A stretch of DNA of 55,728 bases from Cristatella mucedo (taxonomy: Eukaryota; Bryozoa; Phylactolaemata; Cristatellidae): positions 1,180,001 through 1,235,728 of the forward strand of contig WPIO01000120.1 of the NCBI GenBank assembly GCA_009760855.2, given 5' to 3'. Positions within the stretch are counted from its first letter, which is position 1; each line of letters starts with the position of its first letter. The position numbers and the translations under genes are program-made. A model generated the notes under the pieces. It searched no databases. It saw nothing but the letters and a program-made list of their open reading frames with translations, and was not told where the DNA came from. Below are positions 34,301-42,630 of the stretch, piece after piece.

Positions 34301-36926
34301 TTGATACCACTTCTGCATTGGCTCTCACTGCATTTTCCTGCACTGGCTCCCAATCAAGTAGCTTATTGACTTTAAGGTTTGGTCTTTTACGAGTGGCACC
34401 CCCATTATCTGGTTTCCTCCTTCCTATTAGAACTAATCCCTTACTATTCGTACGTCCCTCTGTTCTGAATTTAATCATTAAGCTATACCTCGAATGAACA
34501 TGAAATAATGTGGCTACCACGCCTTCAATTCCTATGCTCCTAAATTATAGAACTCATTTCTGACTGATGTCGTGGTTTCACCTGAATTTACGCAATTTAG
34601 ACAAGCTAGAAACTCATCGATTTAACTCAGCATTTAGTTGGTTCACATGGTTAGTTCTTTGAATGGTATATGTGCTGAAACTATGCGAACTGGCACTAAC
34701 CGTATTAGCATGCCGACTAAGTGCATTTAACCTCTAACCCTGCTTGTATTGTAGTTAATAAGGATAACATTAACCATTAACCGTGTTTCTTTTGCAGCAC
34801 ATGTTATGTGCTTAGTAAAAGATATATTTCTCTGTTGGCACTGTGAACAGGCACTATTATTATTATTATTACTGATAGTAGTTACTTGTGTTGATATGTA
34901 ATCGTTGCTAAGGCAGCGCTTCAAAAAATAAGAATTTTACTTCAAAATTTGCTCTTAGACTTACCCAACTGCCGACGTTTTGCTAACGTTCCATTCTCCT
35001 GAGCCGATGAATTCGTCCAAGCTAATTTCATCAGTCTGTGGGTATATTCGGCAGAGGTTACTTTGGTATACCCAGTTTTCAAAACGTAAGAAGCATCTTT
35101 GTGAGTCGAAAGGGTAAAATGTGAGATCCAATATACACCTGCACAGGAGTCATGCTATTATTGCGAAGCTGCCCCTAATATATTCCTACTTTCTAAGAAA
35201 TGGCAGTTGAAAAAAGAGTCGCGCTAGCTTTCCTTGCCTACATTTGCTTTCATTTCAATCAGCAATACTATCTTACGCTAAATTAAAGAATTGCAACTAT
35301 TCTACGCACTTTACAAAAGGCGATTTTTCTTACCTGACTGGCATGTCTCCGTGTGGAAACCACGATATTGCTCCGTTGCTGGCGACTTCAAGCGCATAGT
35401 ATGACGAGTAAAATGCCCTGTTGTATATATCGCCAGCTCTAAATACACAATGTATCTCGGTTGGCATTAACCCAGTAACAAAGTTCAACATTATTTTACG
35501 GCAATATTTGTCCCATAATGTCTCTTACGCGTTCATCAAAGCGAAGTCCGGTTTCCACAACATGTTCGCAGGCAAAGAGATTGTTGCTATACCTTGCCAA
35601 TCGTCAGGATTCCATTGAAGACGGCTATCATTCCAGTACTGCATTAACGACCACGTAAAGTAAGTAATGTCATTACCGTGTGCTTTGGAAATCAGCACAC
35701 GAAGAGCAGTGATTTCTTGCAATGCCCATTAAGCAGCTGCATCGAGTGGCGTTTTTGGCTGGGACTGTTGCGACATGTCATATTTTTGAAATCTAACCTT
35801 GGAACTACGAAAACGTGGCTGCATTGTAATGTACATAATGTAAAAACATTTATATTCCGTACGAGTTTCGCGATTATGCAAAATTAAGATATCTCGCGTA
35901 AAAACATCGATCTATTAATTCAAGTGTATATGCGTACAGTGCACGTGTAAACTTTGACGTATAACCATTTCTCTTCATTGGCTGGTGACTTCATTTAAAT
36001 GTAATTGGTGCGAGATCCTGGTCAAAAGAACACTTCTAGCCTGGATTTAAATGTGTCATTTAGTTAAAAATATGTCACCAATGCACGCGACATGTAGATA
36101 ATAAGTCACGTGCCTCTGGACTACAAGCATTGTCTGGCACTCGCTTTTAGGACGCACTTACCGCATTTATGTAACCGGCAATACGTAGCACTTGTTCTCG
36201 CTCATCCTTTAAAAGAACAAAAAAATGCAGACCTACTCTTGCAGACAACACCATTGGAAGTTTAATGTGTAAAGTTCTAGATAGCAAAGGTAATTGTAAC
36301 CTCTTACCAGCTCGTTCACGCTTTCAAGAACGAAACTGAGACTGACGTTTACAACTTCCACAGTTGGCCTTGCATGCATATTGTAGTCTGCCATTAGGTA
36401 CGAAATTAGCTGGTCTTCGGTCTCTGTAACGGTTCAAGCAAGAACTTCTGTTGTATACAACAGATTATCTTAAAACAAGAAAATATGCAAATACGGAAAC
36501 TTAGTGAGAGAATTTTGACGAACGAGTTTTGTTCCGCTAGTCGGACTTCAATGTGCACTACCTTGAAAGACTAATACCGTTAAGACTTTAAGCAGCTAAA
36601 ATACTTTACTCTTACATTCTTGCTAAATATTATTGGGATGCTACAATTGTCGTACTGAACGCTACAGAGTTTCTCAGAGATTCAATTCACTAAGCTTGGT
36701 TGTTTTCAAAGTCAAGCTAGAAGAAATTACTTGTTCAATCTTAAAAAAACTGATTCGTGGATAGTGATTGAAATCACCAGTCACGACTCAAGCTACGCTA
36801 AAGACGGTAAGCAAGTTCTGCAACCTCTTTACTGCTGACCGTACCGTTGGCCACCAAACATTCGCAACCTGTGTAACGAGAGCACAGGAGACCCAGTATC
36901 ACTGCTAAACTCCAACTTTGCTTCAT
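15629..36926 (-). CDS. Nicotinic acetylcholine receptor-type subunit (non-alpha), complete 10-coding-exon gene
   Basis: Pentameric Cys-loop ligand-gated ion channel subunit of the plasma membrane. The CDS joins 36926-36833, 36423-36308, 36206-36162, 35638-35529, 35438-35334, 35138-34965, 24987-24822, 22995-22899, 22812-22700 and 16036-15629. All introns are GT-AG and all phases agree, giving 475 aa. In order: signal peptide (about 1-22); ligand-binding domain with WNPDDW, WKPD (113-116), Cys-loop C158-C172 with FYPFD, and loop B W179; loop C YPGGASY (220-226) without the vicinal Cys pair, so not an alpha subunit by sequence; M1 (about 242-263); M2 (271-291) with Glu at -1' and Leu at 9'; M3 (about 305-327); a short M3-M4 loop; M4 (about 437-460). 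Glu -1' without a proline insertion suggests a cation pore (inference). Sequons are NGT, NVS and NVS. The subfamily and binding partners cannot be told. Confidence 0.92.
18297..18375 (+). mobile_element. Short family A LINE scrap in receptor intron 9
   Basis: ACTCCCCAACCAGGTCAAGC, then GTACCACCCTCTGTTTTCGG, align with 12077-12130 of the better copy (CTCCCCCACCAGGCCAAGC... ACCAGCTTTTCGG). Confidence 0.5.
22248..22281. repeat. (TTATAG)n short tandem hexamer in receptor intron 9
   Basis: About five to six TTATAG units, preceded by a diverged ACTATAGTTATCC. It is not the TTAGGG telomere repeat. Confidence 0.85.
22700..22812 (-). CDS. Receptor coding exon 9: M3
   Basis: It is 113 nt, with acceptor TTTTTAG and donor GTAAGT. 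It encodes M3 (YLTFVTVMSALSLISTIYVI) and then the start of the cytoplasmic loop, TREVPSWVQR. The PSWVQR end matches the family motif P-x-W-V-R that opens the M3-M4 loop. Intron 8 before it is only 86 nt. Confidence 0.93.
22899..22995 (-). CDS. Receptor coding exon 8: pore-lining M2
   Basis: It is 97 nt, with acceptor TTTCAG and donor GTAAGC. It encodes VALTITLLLSFVLLLVDV and on to PKTSDYVPLL. Numbering from K0': Ala 2', Thr 6', Leu 9', Leu 13', Asp 17', Asn 20'. The outer acidic ring usually at 20' is Asn, with Asp at 17' instead. The preceding intron (1,826 nt) is mostly a LINE. Confidence 0.93.
23275..24680 (-). mobile_element. CR1/L2-type LINE (family B), filling receptor intron 7
   Basis: On the minus strand RT remnants read IFDAIYQDVILDRL then TTIGLADEALAWF (about 24600-24480), and HFYADDTQIYL (about 24320-24285). 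Next come VVRPSLHALNLDIVFDS and VLSRLDYCKFLLAGL (about 24120-23870). The 3' UTR ends in GTGGAGTTACAGAAGGAGAT near 23280, which also occurs in the nested copy at 32606-33187. It lies in the same direction as the receptor gene and makes up most of intron 7. Confidence 0.78.
24822..24987 (-). CDS. Receptor coding exon 7: loop C and M1
   Basis: It is 166 nt, with acceptor TTCTAG and donor GTAATA. It encodes loop C as YPGGASYSD, the strand VYFYLTLKRK, and M1 containing the conserved FPC proline. It ends in LPAESQEK just before M2. The vicinal Cys-Cys is replaced by Gly-Gly and the loop is two residues shorter between the flanking tyrosines than in muscle alpha1. It follows an intron of 9,977 nt. 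Confidence 0.94.
25287..25388. repeat. (AT)n-(AG)n compound microsatellite
   Basis: An AT/TATATG run to about 25312, then a near-pure AG run to about 25374 and a decaying GGGAGAAAGAGAG edge. Apparent Glu-Arg or Ser-Leu reading frames here are artefacts. Confidence 0.97.
26050..28960. other. GC-richer unassigned relic inside receptor intron 6
   Basis: Base composition is higher in G+C than the rest of the intron, as in the retroelement debris at 1-10 kb. It has many short open frames on both strands, and a gag-knuckle-like motif at 26869. No RT, integrase or transposase motif was seen. Confidence 0.4.
26869..26916 (+). pseudogene. Possible gag zinc-knuckle relic
   Basis: One frame reads DPNKCSRCGQEGYCRYIFP. 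It matches the C-x2-C-x4-H-x4-C knuckle pattern, with the His position as Tyr and the last Cys as Phe, followed by a stop. Together with the GC-richer context at 26050-28960 it hints at a decayed LTR element, but no RT or protease block was recognised nearby. Confidence 0.3.
29030..29200 (+). mobile_element. tRNA-derived SINE, copy 1
   Basis: The A-box-like TGGCACACTAGG lies at 29044-29055 and the B-box GGTTCAAACCC at 29095-29105. A shared body follows (a GCCACTGCGAATGGTGG-like segment and CCCAGGCTGTTCTGTCG), ending in an A-rich tail. The same arrangement recurs at 45075-45235 and 47100-47275. This copy lies in receptor intron 6, antisense to the gene. Confidence 0.7.
29640..29775 (+). mobile_element. 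Possible degenerate SINE-like unit
   Basis: It has a tRNA-like half (GCTCGCCCCGATAAAGGTG, then ATCGTGAGCCAGAGCC in place of a B-box) followed by an A/T-rich tail. It resembles the 37035 unit in layout (GCTCGCC at the same offset). The B-box is too decayed to be sure. Confidence 0.3.
29815..30260 (-). mobile_element. Family A LINE fragment
   Basis: On the minus strand it aligns with the stretch between the ORF2 C-terminus and the 3' UTR of the 39360-42630 copy. Shared features are the GCTTGGTCTCCAAAGG segment, the GAGCCAGAGAATAAA segment, and the order of blocks between them. The 3' tail is missing. Confidence 0.55.
30850..33370 (+). mobile_element. Family A LINE, decayed, interrupted by a nested LINE
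   Basis: Plus-strand remnants in order: DDLADCISSIFGKKID (about 30893), VPAPFKKAVV (about 31190), DLSAAFNTIDHQV (about 31448), RIGSASIS and NFGVMLYSDLLLDDHISS (about 31900-31995), HWLSVKQRINFKAL (about 32230). The family A tail resumes after the nested element, at 33195-33370. Multiple stops and shifts. It lies in receptor intron 6, antisense to the gene. Confidence 0.72.
32606..33187 (+). mobile_element. 5'-truncated family B LINE nested in a family A LINE
   Basis: It encodes WMPVDQRIQSKVL and VGDRMFNSAPPRLWNL, the C-terminal end typical of L2/CR1 ORF2, then the same 3' UTR as the 23275-24680 copy (GTGAGACGAAGTCT, GTGGAGTTACAGACGG). It is flanked by a 7-bp direct repeat TAATTAT (32599-32605 and 33188-33194). 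Removing it restores the host LINE alignment to the base. Confidence 0.82.
33930..34873 (+). mobile_element. Family A LINE fragment close to receptor exon 6
   Basis: It reads ELSAGFENINYLVHI, then DTRVLI-x-MDND and PQGPELATLLFPVYTP, all recognisable against the 39360-42630 copy (DLSAACDTIDQLVLL; DSRVLTGMDKD; PQGSVLGPVFFTVYT). The 3' UTR ends with the family tail and (ATT)n at about 34855-34873. That is only about 92 bp from the donor of receptor exon 6 on the other strand. Confidence 0.7.
34965..35138 (-). CDS. Receptor coding exon 6: Cys-loop and loop B
   Basis: It is 174 nt. It encodes the signature disulphide loop C-ILDLTFYPFDSQR-C with exactly 13 residues between the cysteines, followed by FENWVY, which places the loop B tryptophan (W179). 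The acceptor is CTGTGCAG and the donor GTAAGT. A LINE 3' tail ends about 92 nt downstream of this donor, inside intron 6. Confidence 0.95.
35334..35438 (-). CDS. Receptor coding exon 5: beta strands before the Cys-loop
   Basis: It is 105 nt, with acceptor TATTTAG and donor GTAAGA. It encodes AGDIYNRAFYSSYYALEV and on to ISWFPHGDMPV. This aligns with the family stretch leading to the W-x-P-P-A segment, although the usual Pro-Pro is not kept. Introns on both sides are short (90 and 195 nt). Confidence 0.88.
35529..35638 (-). CDS. Receptor coding exon 4 (110 nt): WNPDDW and loop A
   Basis: It is 110 nt, the same size as exon 4 of vertebrate neuronal nicotinic receptor genes. It encodes the conserved W-N-D-S-R-L-Q-W-N-P-D-D-W block and loop A WKPDFALMN. 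The loop A tyrosine of typical principal faces is Met120 here. The donor is GTAAGA in phase 2. Confidence 0.95.
36162..36206 (-). CDS. Receptor coding exon 3 (45 nt)
   Basis: It encodes DEREQVLRIAGYINA between a T-rich acceptor ending AAAG and a perfect GTAAGT donor. Its length of exactly 45 nt matches exon 3 of vertebrate neuronal nicotinic receptor genes. The loop D tryptophan position (usually VWLxQEW) is Tyr82 here. Confidence 0.92.
36308..36423 (-). CDS. Receptor coding exon 2: N-terminal helix of ligand-binding domain
   Basis: It is 116 nt, with acceptor ...TACAG and donor GTAAGA. It encodes the amphipathic N-terminal helix and first strand, including QLISYLMADYNMHARP. This matches the family pattern in which a helix is followed by a Tyr-Asn and an Arg-Pro motif. 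It carries an NVS sequon. The phase (2 nt completing the split codon, then 38 codons) fits both neighbours. Confidence 0.9.
36833..36926 (-). CDS. Receptor coding exon 1: start codon and signal peptide
   Basis: It encodes 31 residues beginning MKQSWSLAVILGLLCS, a hydrophobic signal peptide, and ends in phase 1 at a GTAAAG donor. The ATG was chosen because a pyrimidine-rich splice acceptor (TTTCAG) lies only 9 nt upstream. A second donor at 36806/36805 (GTCTTT, a weaker match) is also in phase 1 and would add nine residues (484 aa in total). I prefer the first donor on consensus. Confidence 0.8.
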
Positions 36927-36960
36927 TGTGATAACCTGAAATAAAAAAAAAACATAATTT
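36927..36960 (-). promoter_or_regulatory. Splice acceptor just upstream of the receptor start codon
   Basis: A long T-run followed by ATTTCAG ends at 36936, leaving a 9-nt leader (GTTATCACA) before the ATG. It could close an intron in the 5' UTR or receive a trans-spliced leader. The sequence alone cannot distinguish the two. Confidence 0.6.
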
Positions 36961-37034
36961 ATTACATGCCAGCTTATCAACAAGACATAGATAGACAAAT
37001 ATGCTCTGTACCTAGTACTGTAATCATAAAAAAC

Positions 37035-37170
37035 ACAGGGGGTCAAGGTGCTCGCCGCGAACCATGTTTTGACTTAGCCAAGATCATGGGTTCGAGCCCT
37101 ATGGCAGATGTGAACCACTTAAAGAGAGATTAAGTTCTGGTAGCATGCTATACAAACTAACGATATTAAA
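37035..37170 (+). mobile_element. tRNA-derived SINE-like unit upstream of the receptor gene
   Basis: A perfect RNA polymerase III B-box (GGTTCGAGCCC) lies at 37089-37099, with an A-box-like stretch about 40 nt upstream, then an unrelated tail. I see no folded mature tRNA. It lies within about 250 bp upstream of the receptor ATG. Its body differs from the 29030/45075/47100 SINE family. Confidence 0.5.
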
Positions 37171-39359
37171 TTTGCTAATCAGTCACCTTCAAACTACCTG
37201 CAAAGAGGTTGAATGATTCACACAGGTTACGAGCTTGCAAAATTCAACTAACATCGAGTTTAGGTCAATGTGCTAAGGAAAGGTGAAGGCACTTACGGTC
37301 ATTTGCTTTTTGCACACCGTACTCATTGCACACGCAAACTCATACACGTTATAGTAAAGCTAATCGCACTGGATAACCAAAATAAAGTTCACTGAGGCCA
37401 AGGAAAGCTTACCGTAACGGAAGTGCTTTAGTCAATAATTAGTCAGGCAAGATCTACGGATAAACGGAATTTTGTGACTGCAACCAGGAGTGAGTGCCAC
37501 AATATTTTGCACATGCCATGCATGCCAAGTGACCACTAGATCACCGAAACCTAATGCTAGTGCTAGACTGCTACAGGAACCATTACTGGTGAGCCTGTGG
37601 TGTGAGAGCACTAAAAGGAGTAGATCTTTAATTACTACGAGTTACTTCCAGCCAACTGCCTCATCTGTGAAAGCATATACTACACAGAAAAGTATCCATC
37701 ATCAATTTTGGCAGAATATAGATCTGATCCGAGTCTATTAACTCAGCAAAAGTAGGTTTCGGTTCCCTGATGATAGCACTTTATTTTCTTATCGCTGAAG
37801 CGTTATATATTTCAAAGAACATGGTTCACTTAAAGATATTTTAAAGTCTTGTCGAATCCTATCGTTCACGTTTCTGTACCAAACTTCTGACCTTGTGTTT
37901 TGTGGTAAAGTGAAAGCGTATTTCTGAGTTAGCCAAAATAATTTTTCATATCTTACTCATTCGGCCTAGATAATCTCCACCAAGCCGAAGTTTAAATTCG
38001 AGCGATTCTGGTTCCACAGAGCTGCTTGTAACGAAGGAGCTTGTCTCAAATAGTAACAATAATAATACTAGAAAGCAACACCGCGAGCATTTTGTTTATT
38101 CCCTTTAGTAAATCCGATCTTTATCTAGAAGTTATTTGCAACTCACCAAAAGACAGTGATTAACCTTAGGCAGGTTTCACGAGATGTATGATGAATCCAA
38201 AAGCAAAATCTAGTATCCGACTCGGGTAAGACTACTAAAAATTTCATAACGGCAAGGGCAGAGACGTGATTAGTGAAACCGATTGCTAATGACAATTAAT
38301 ATGTATTCATGAAGAATATGCAATCCAATAGAGGCTAGAATGCAAAGTACAGTGCACAACAAAGTCGAGGGCGAGCAGAAGCTGACATGAACAGATGAAT
38401 CTGGACCTGGAACTTAAAAGATTACAGGTCAGTAATGGTGGTGACCGAAAAGCATAGCTAGCCCACGATTGTTGGCACATACGACCTTATCGTTGTATCC
38501 GCATCGGATTTCATTTGTTAGAAGAACAATAATAGATACTGTCGAAAAGCTACAAGTGAGCCTAACTAAACTAGTCCAGCCACAAGTCGTATGGCAGTGC
38601 CTTGTTCATTACTGCTGCGACCCATACTTATAGACTCTGACGTTTCTCCATTTTTCCCAGTCGTTCGCATGAGGTATGCAATAATGGCACCCCAGCAACA
38701 GATAACGATTCCAGTACTACATCTCTCTAAAGCCCCGAAAACAAACTAACTCTACTGATATAGAGAAATAGTGATCGCAACACATCACACAAGACCGGAC
38801 AGTTGGCGGCACAGTTGCAAGGCTAACTAAACAGCACCCATCACTTGGCTTACCAGGCGTATACGGCTTGCCAGAAGACGAAGTGACAGCCTATGAGACC
38901 AAGGAAAGGTGCCAAAAGAACTGCCTACACAAGCGCCTTTGAAAGACATTTTCATCGATTACAGTGGACGACAAACACACTAAGCAAATAAATCTATGTG
39001 CCAGCTACAATGCTGCTGCTGGGAGACGTCGGTCGCAGCCTGTCGCTCAATAGTAACAAGTGACCGCCTACAGAGCCGGCTGCTTTATTAATCATTGATA
39101 ATTAGGAAGGTATTGTACTGGCACTCAGAAATGACTTCCCTCAAGTCTTTTGTCGTGTAGCAGTTAATGAGAGCAGATTCCTACGAAGCTAATCAGAGCC
39201 TAGTGTTGATGTCTTCATTACATATGCAACTGCTCTACTGCTATATCCGACCGAGTTCACACTTGCCTTAAACTTTAGACGTGGCTCGTCAAACAGTAGC
39301 TTGCCCCATGCATAAAAAACCCGCATGTTTACCATTCTTAAAAATCTAACAAAGTTATA
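37171..39359. other. Upstream flank of the receptor gene; no recognised feature
   Basis: About 2.2 kb of unique-looking sequence without convincing coding potential. It should contain the promoter and any upstream noncoding exon, but I cannot place a TATA box or start site with confidence. Confidence 0.4.
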
Positions 39360-42300
39360 ACAATAATAATAATAATGCATTTTACAAAGCGCCCTCGGAG
39401 AACTCAATCTCTTTCTAGGTGCTTCACATTTGCTGCAAAGGGAAATTCAATCGAGTGACGAGTAATATCATGCTTGATAACTATGAAAAACATGGTTAGG
39501 GGTGACATGCACAGGGTCAGCATGCAAATGTGGTTAGCAGCAGCATAATTTTTCAGCACACCTAAATACATGAAGGACGTATCACAGGGACCTATTAAAT
39601 GCTGGCCTACGAAGGTGTGTTTTTAAGATCTTTTTAAATGTGGTCAAGTCAGGAGACGTTCTGATGCAATTCGGGAGGGAGTTATAGGCTTTGGAAGCAT
39701 ACGAACTTGATGCATGGTCTCCAAAGGATTTGAGGTTTGTTCGAGGTAGTGGTAAACTGTTAGATTCCGAAAAGCAGGTCGTACGATGCTTGGCCTAGTG
39801 GGGGATTAGATCTGAGAAAAAGGCTAGAGCCGAAGAAGGAAGTGACCAAAAATTGAGCGACAGAACCTTGAAGTCGATCTTTTGCTTGACTGGCAGCCAG
39901 TGCAGGTCGGCGAGAAGTGTTGTGATGTGGCAACTGCAACGGTCACAACAGACAAGCTTAGCTGCAGAGTTTCGCACCGTCTCTAATCGCCTGATTGCAC
40001 ATGCCGGTAGGCAAGCAAGCAGTGAATTTCAAAAGTCAAGACGTGATGTCACAACTGCACGGACCAACTTAGAAGTGTTGCCCTTTTCTTAACAAGCCCA
40101 AATTTTAGCAATGTTATACTGCTGAAAGCCGCCGGACCTGACCGTGTAGTTGACTTGTTCGTCTAACGAGAGGTCACTTAGTAACATGACACCCAGATTT
40201 CGAGCTAAAGTCAACAGGAGATATGCTGGCAGAGCCAATTTTGAGCGAAATCCTTTCAAATTTCTGAATCACGCTGGGTTTACCTATAACTAGTAAGTTA
40301 GTTTTCTCATCGCTTAGTTTCAGAAAATGTGCTGCTATCCATGTGCGGATGTCATCAATGCATGCAGCAAGTGAGCTGAGAGAATTCGAGGTGCTCGAAG
40401 GCTGGGAGGGATCAAAGCAAAGGTACAACTGAGTGTCATCCGCATAGAAGTGAAAGCCTAGATTGTGCTTGGCAATCACATCAGCAAGAGTGAGAGTATA
40501 AACCGTGAAAAAAACTGGACCTAGCACAGAGCCCTGAGGTACTCGATATTTCAGAGGTACTTCAGATGATCTTTGTCCATTCCCGTCAATACTCTGGAGT
40601 CTCCCACTGAGATAGGACCTGAACCACTGCAGATTAGTGCCAGTGACGCCCATTCAAGATACAGGCACTTTAAAAGAACTAACTGATCGATAGTATCACA
40701 AGCTGCCGAAAGATCGAGCACAACAAGTAGAGACACTCTACCTATGACTGTATTCGTAAGTAGGTCGTTGTACACCCTAAGCAATGCTGACTCTGTTTTG
40801 TGATCAGCACTGAAGCCAAACTGGAACTTACTTGCAAGGTTTGAAGTTTGAAGATATGAGTTCAGCATGTCCGCCACGAACCGGTATGGTGGCTTTGATA
40901 GGAATGATAGAAGGGAGACTGGGTGGTAGTTGCTCAAGTTCTCTTGGTCTAGTGTCGCTTTCTTGAGAAGTGGCCTGACTACAGCCTTTTTGAAAGGTGC
41001 TGGGATATCACCTGAGGCTAATGACAAATTGATGATGTTAGTTGTGCATGATGGCAGCAGATCAATTCAACGTAGGAGCAGGACAGTGGGAATAGGGTCC
41101 AGAGGACTTGTTGTCTTCTTTGATTAGGATATGAACTTTAGCACGAGATCACTAGTGACCTGGTTAAATGAAGACATTGAGGTGCAGCTAGGAATTGGAG
41201 AATAGCATTTTTGGGGGATGTTGTCATCGCAGGTATGGATTCCCTGATCTCGTCTATCTTCAGCACAAAGAATCGAGAGAAGCGGTCGGCTAGATCATCA
41301 CAAGGATCATCATGTACCGACTTAATGTGAGGCGGGTTGAGGGGATGGTTGATCTTCGACATCTTTATTTTTTAATGTGCATGTGTGATTCAACCATCTT
41401 TTTACATAAGCTAGACTCGGCCTTTGGTTAGATTGACTGGTATGACCTACGGTAGTCTTCATATGCCTGTCGATGGACATTCAGTCCTGATATTTTGAAT
41501 GGTTTTCCATGCTTGTGTTTTGAAGACCTGGCCAGTTTAATGCCTGTGGTGAACCATAGGCCCTCTGGGTGAGTGTGTACAGTGCGTTTAGTCACACGTG
41601 CAAACTCGTTGAACGTGTCAGCTGGTGTCGTGTTGTAGCTATCTTCCAATGATGACACATCGGAGGGAAGACTGCAGCAGAGGCGACGCAGATATTCTCG
41701 CACGGACAGCATCGCTGTCAAGGGTCTTGAGGTTTAGCGATTCATATGTTGTTTTAGAGGAAGAGGTGGACACACTGCTCATTGAATGTGATCTATATGT
41801 GGTCAGATTAGCAGGATTAGGCAATAAGTGGTGATGACAAAGTTCAGTTGTACGAGGAAATCTGGTTGAGTGTGTGACCCTTGATGTGAGTAGAGCCATA
41901 CACATGATCCACAAGAGAAAATGAGTCAGTCAATGCACGAAATTCAGTGCTCACGGCGTCTGATAAGTTATCAAGGTAAACGTTGAAATCCCCTATAACG
42001 AGGAAGATCGATTTATTGCATACATAATCGAAATGAGATCAGAGAAATCTGAGATAAAGGAGAATTTGATACTTGATTGGTGATAGACTATTGCCACTAT
42101 CAGTAGCTTTTTTGAGTGAGACCATGACAATTGATTAAAAAGACGGCTTCGAGAGAGTACTGCAAATGTCTTAAAGTTGAATTTATTTTGAGCAAACAAT
42201 AACAGCAACTGCACCTCCAGTTTTGATTGATCTAGGGTGTGAAAGAATCAGAAACCATCCGGGGTTGTGCCTGTAATTGTTGGGCGGTTTATCGATTTTA

Positions 42301-42630
42301 GCCAAGTTTTAGTTAGGGCGAGCAGGTTGATATCATTTTCAGAATAAGTTGGTTTATTACCAGAGGTTTATTGAACATTTAGCCAGGATTTCTAAAGCAA
42401 GCGTTAAGTCTGGCCGATGGAGTTATAACAGGCCTGATGACCACTAAGTTAGAGAGATTCACAGAGACGCATGTGGGGGAGCGTGCTGAGTGGTTCGAGA
42501 CAATGCTAGGAATACCGAACGAGCTGGTACTAAGCTCGCAGGGTCTGAGCTGGCGGTTCCGGCCTCCACAGTGGCTCCAGGGATCTTTTCTTTTGTGAAT
42601 GCATAGTTCATGAATCTTAGCCACAGCATT
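39360..42630 (-). mobile_element. CR1/L2-type LINE (family A), nearly full length, with endonuclease and RT
   Basis: Best-preserved LINE in the window. Minus-strand order: end of a 5' ORF (about 42624-42379); AP endonuclease with DINLLALTKTWLK and VIGDFNVYLDN (about 42340-41900); linker; RT from IPAPFKKAVVRPLLKK through LDLSAACDTIDQLVLL, RVPQGSVLGP and FYADDTQLYL (about 41027-40174); C-terminal HWLPVKQKIDFKVL (about 39977-39795); then a 3' UTR ending in the shared GCGCCTAGAAA-type tail and an (ATT)n run at about 39360-39380. Frame changes near 42330 and 40640 and scattered stops mean it is inactive. Confidence 0.85.
40174..41027 (-). pseudogene. Reverse transcriptase core of the family A LINE
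   Basis: Two overlapping frames cover the RT palm and fingers. Frame 1 (41027-40551) holds SNYHPVSLLSFLSKPPYRFV and LDLSAACDTID. Frame 2 (40653-40174) holds GVTGTNLQWFRSYLSGRLQS, VPQGSVLGPVFFTVYTL and the catalytic YADD box followed by TQLYL. One frameshift near 40640 separates them. Motif order and spacing match CR1/L2/Rex1-like RTs. Confidence 0.82.

Larger units (their letters stand above)
24988..34964 (-). other. Receptor intron 6 (9,977 nt), rich in retroelements
   Basis: The donor is GTAAGT at exon 6 and the acceptor TTCTAG at exon 7. Contents from the exon-7 side: AT/AG microsatellite (25287), unassigned sequence 25389-26050, GC-richer relic 26050-28960, SINE (29030), SINE-like unit (29640), LINE fragments (29815; 30850 with nested insert; 33930). 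The stretch 33371-33930 shows no recognised feature. It splits the ligand-binding domain from loop C and M1. Confidence 0.85.
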
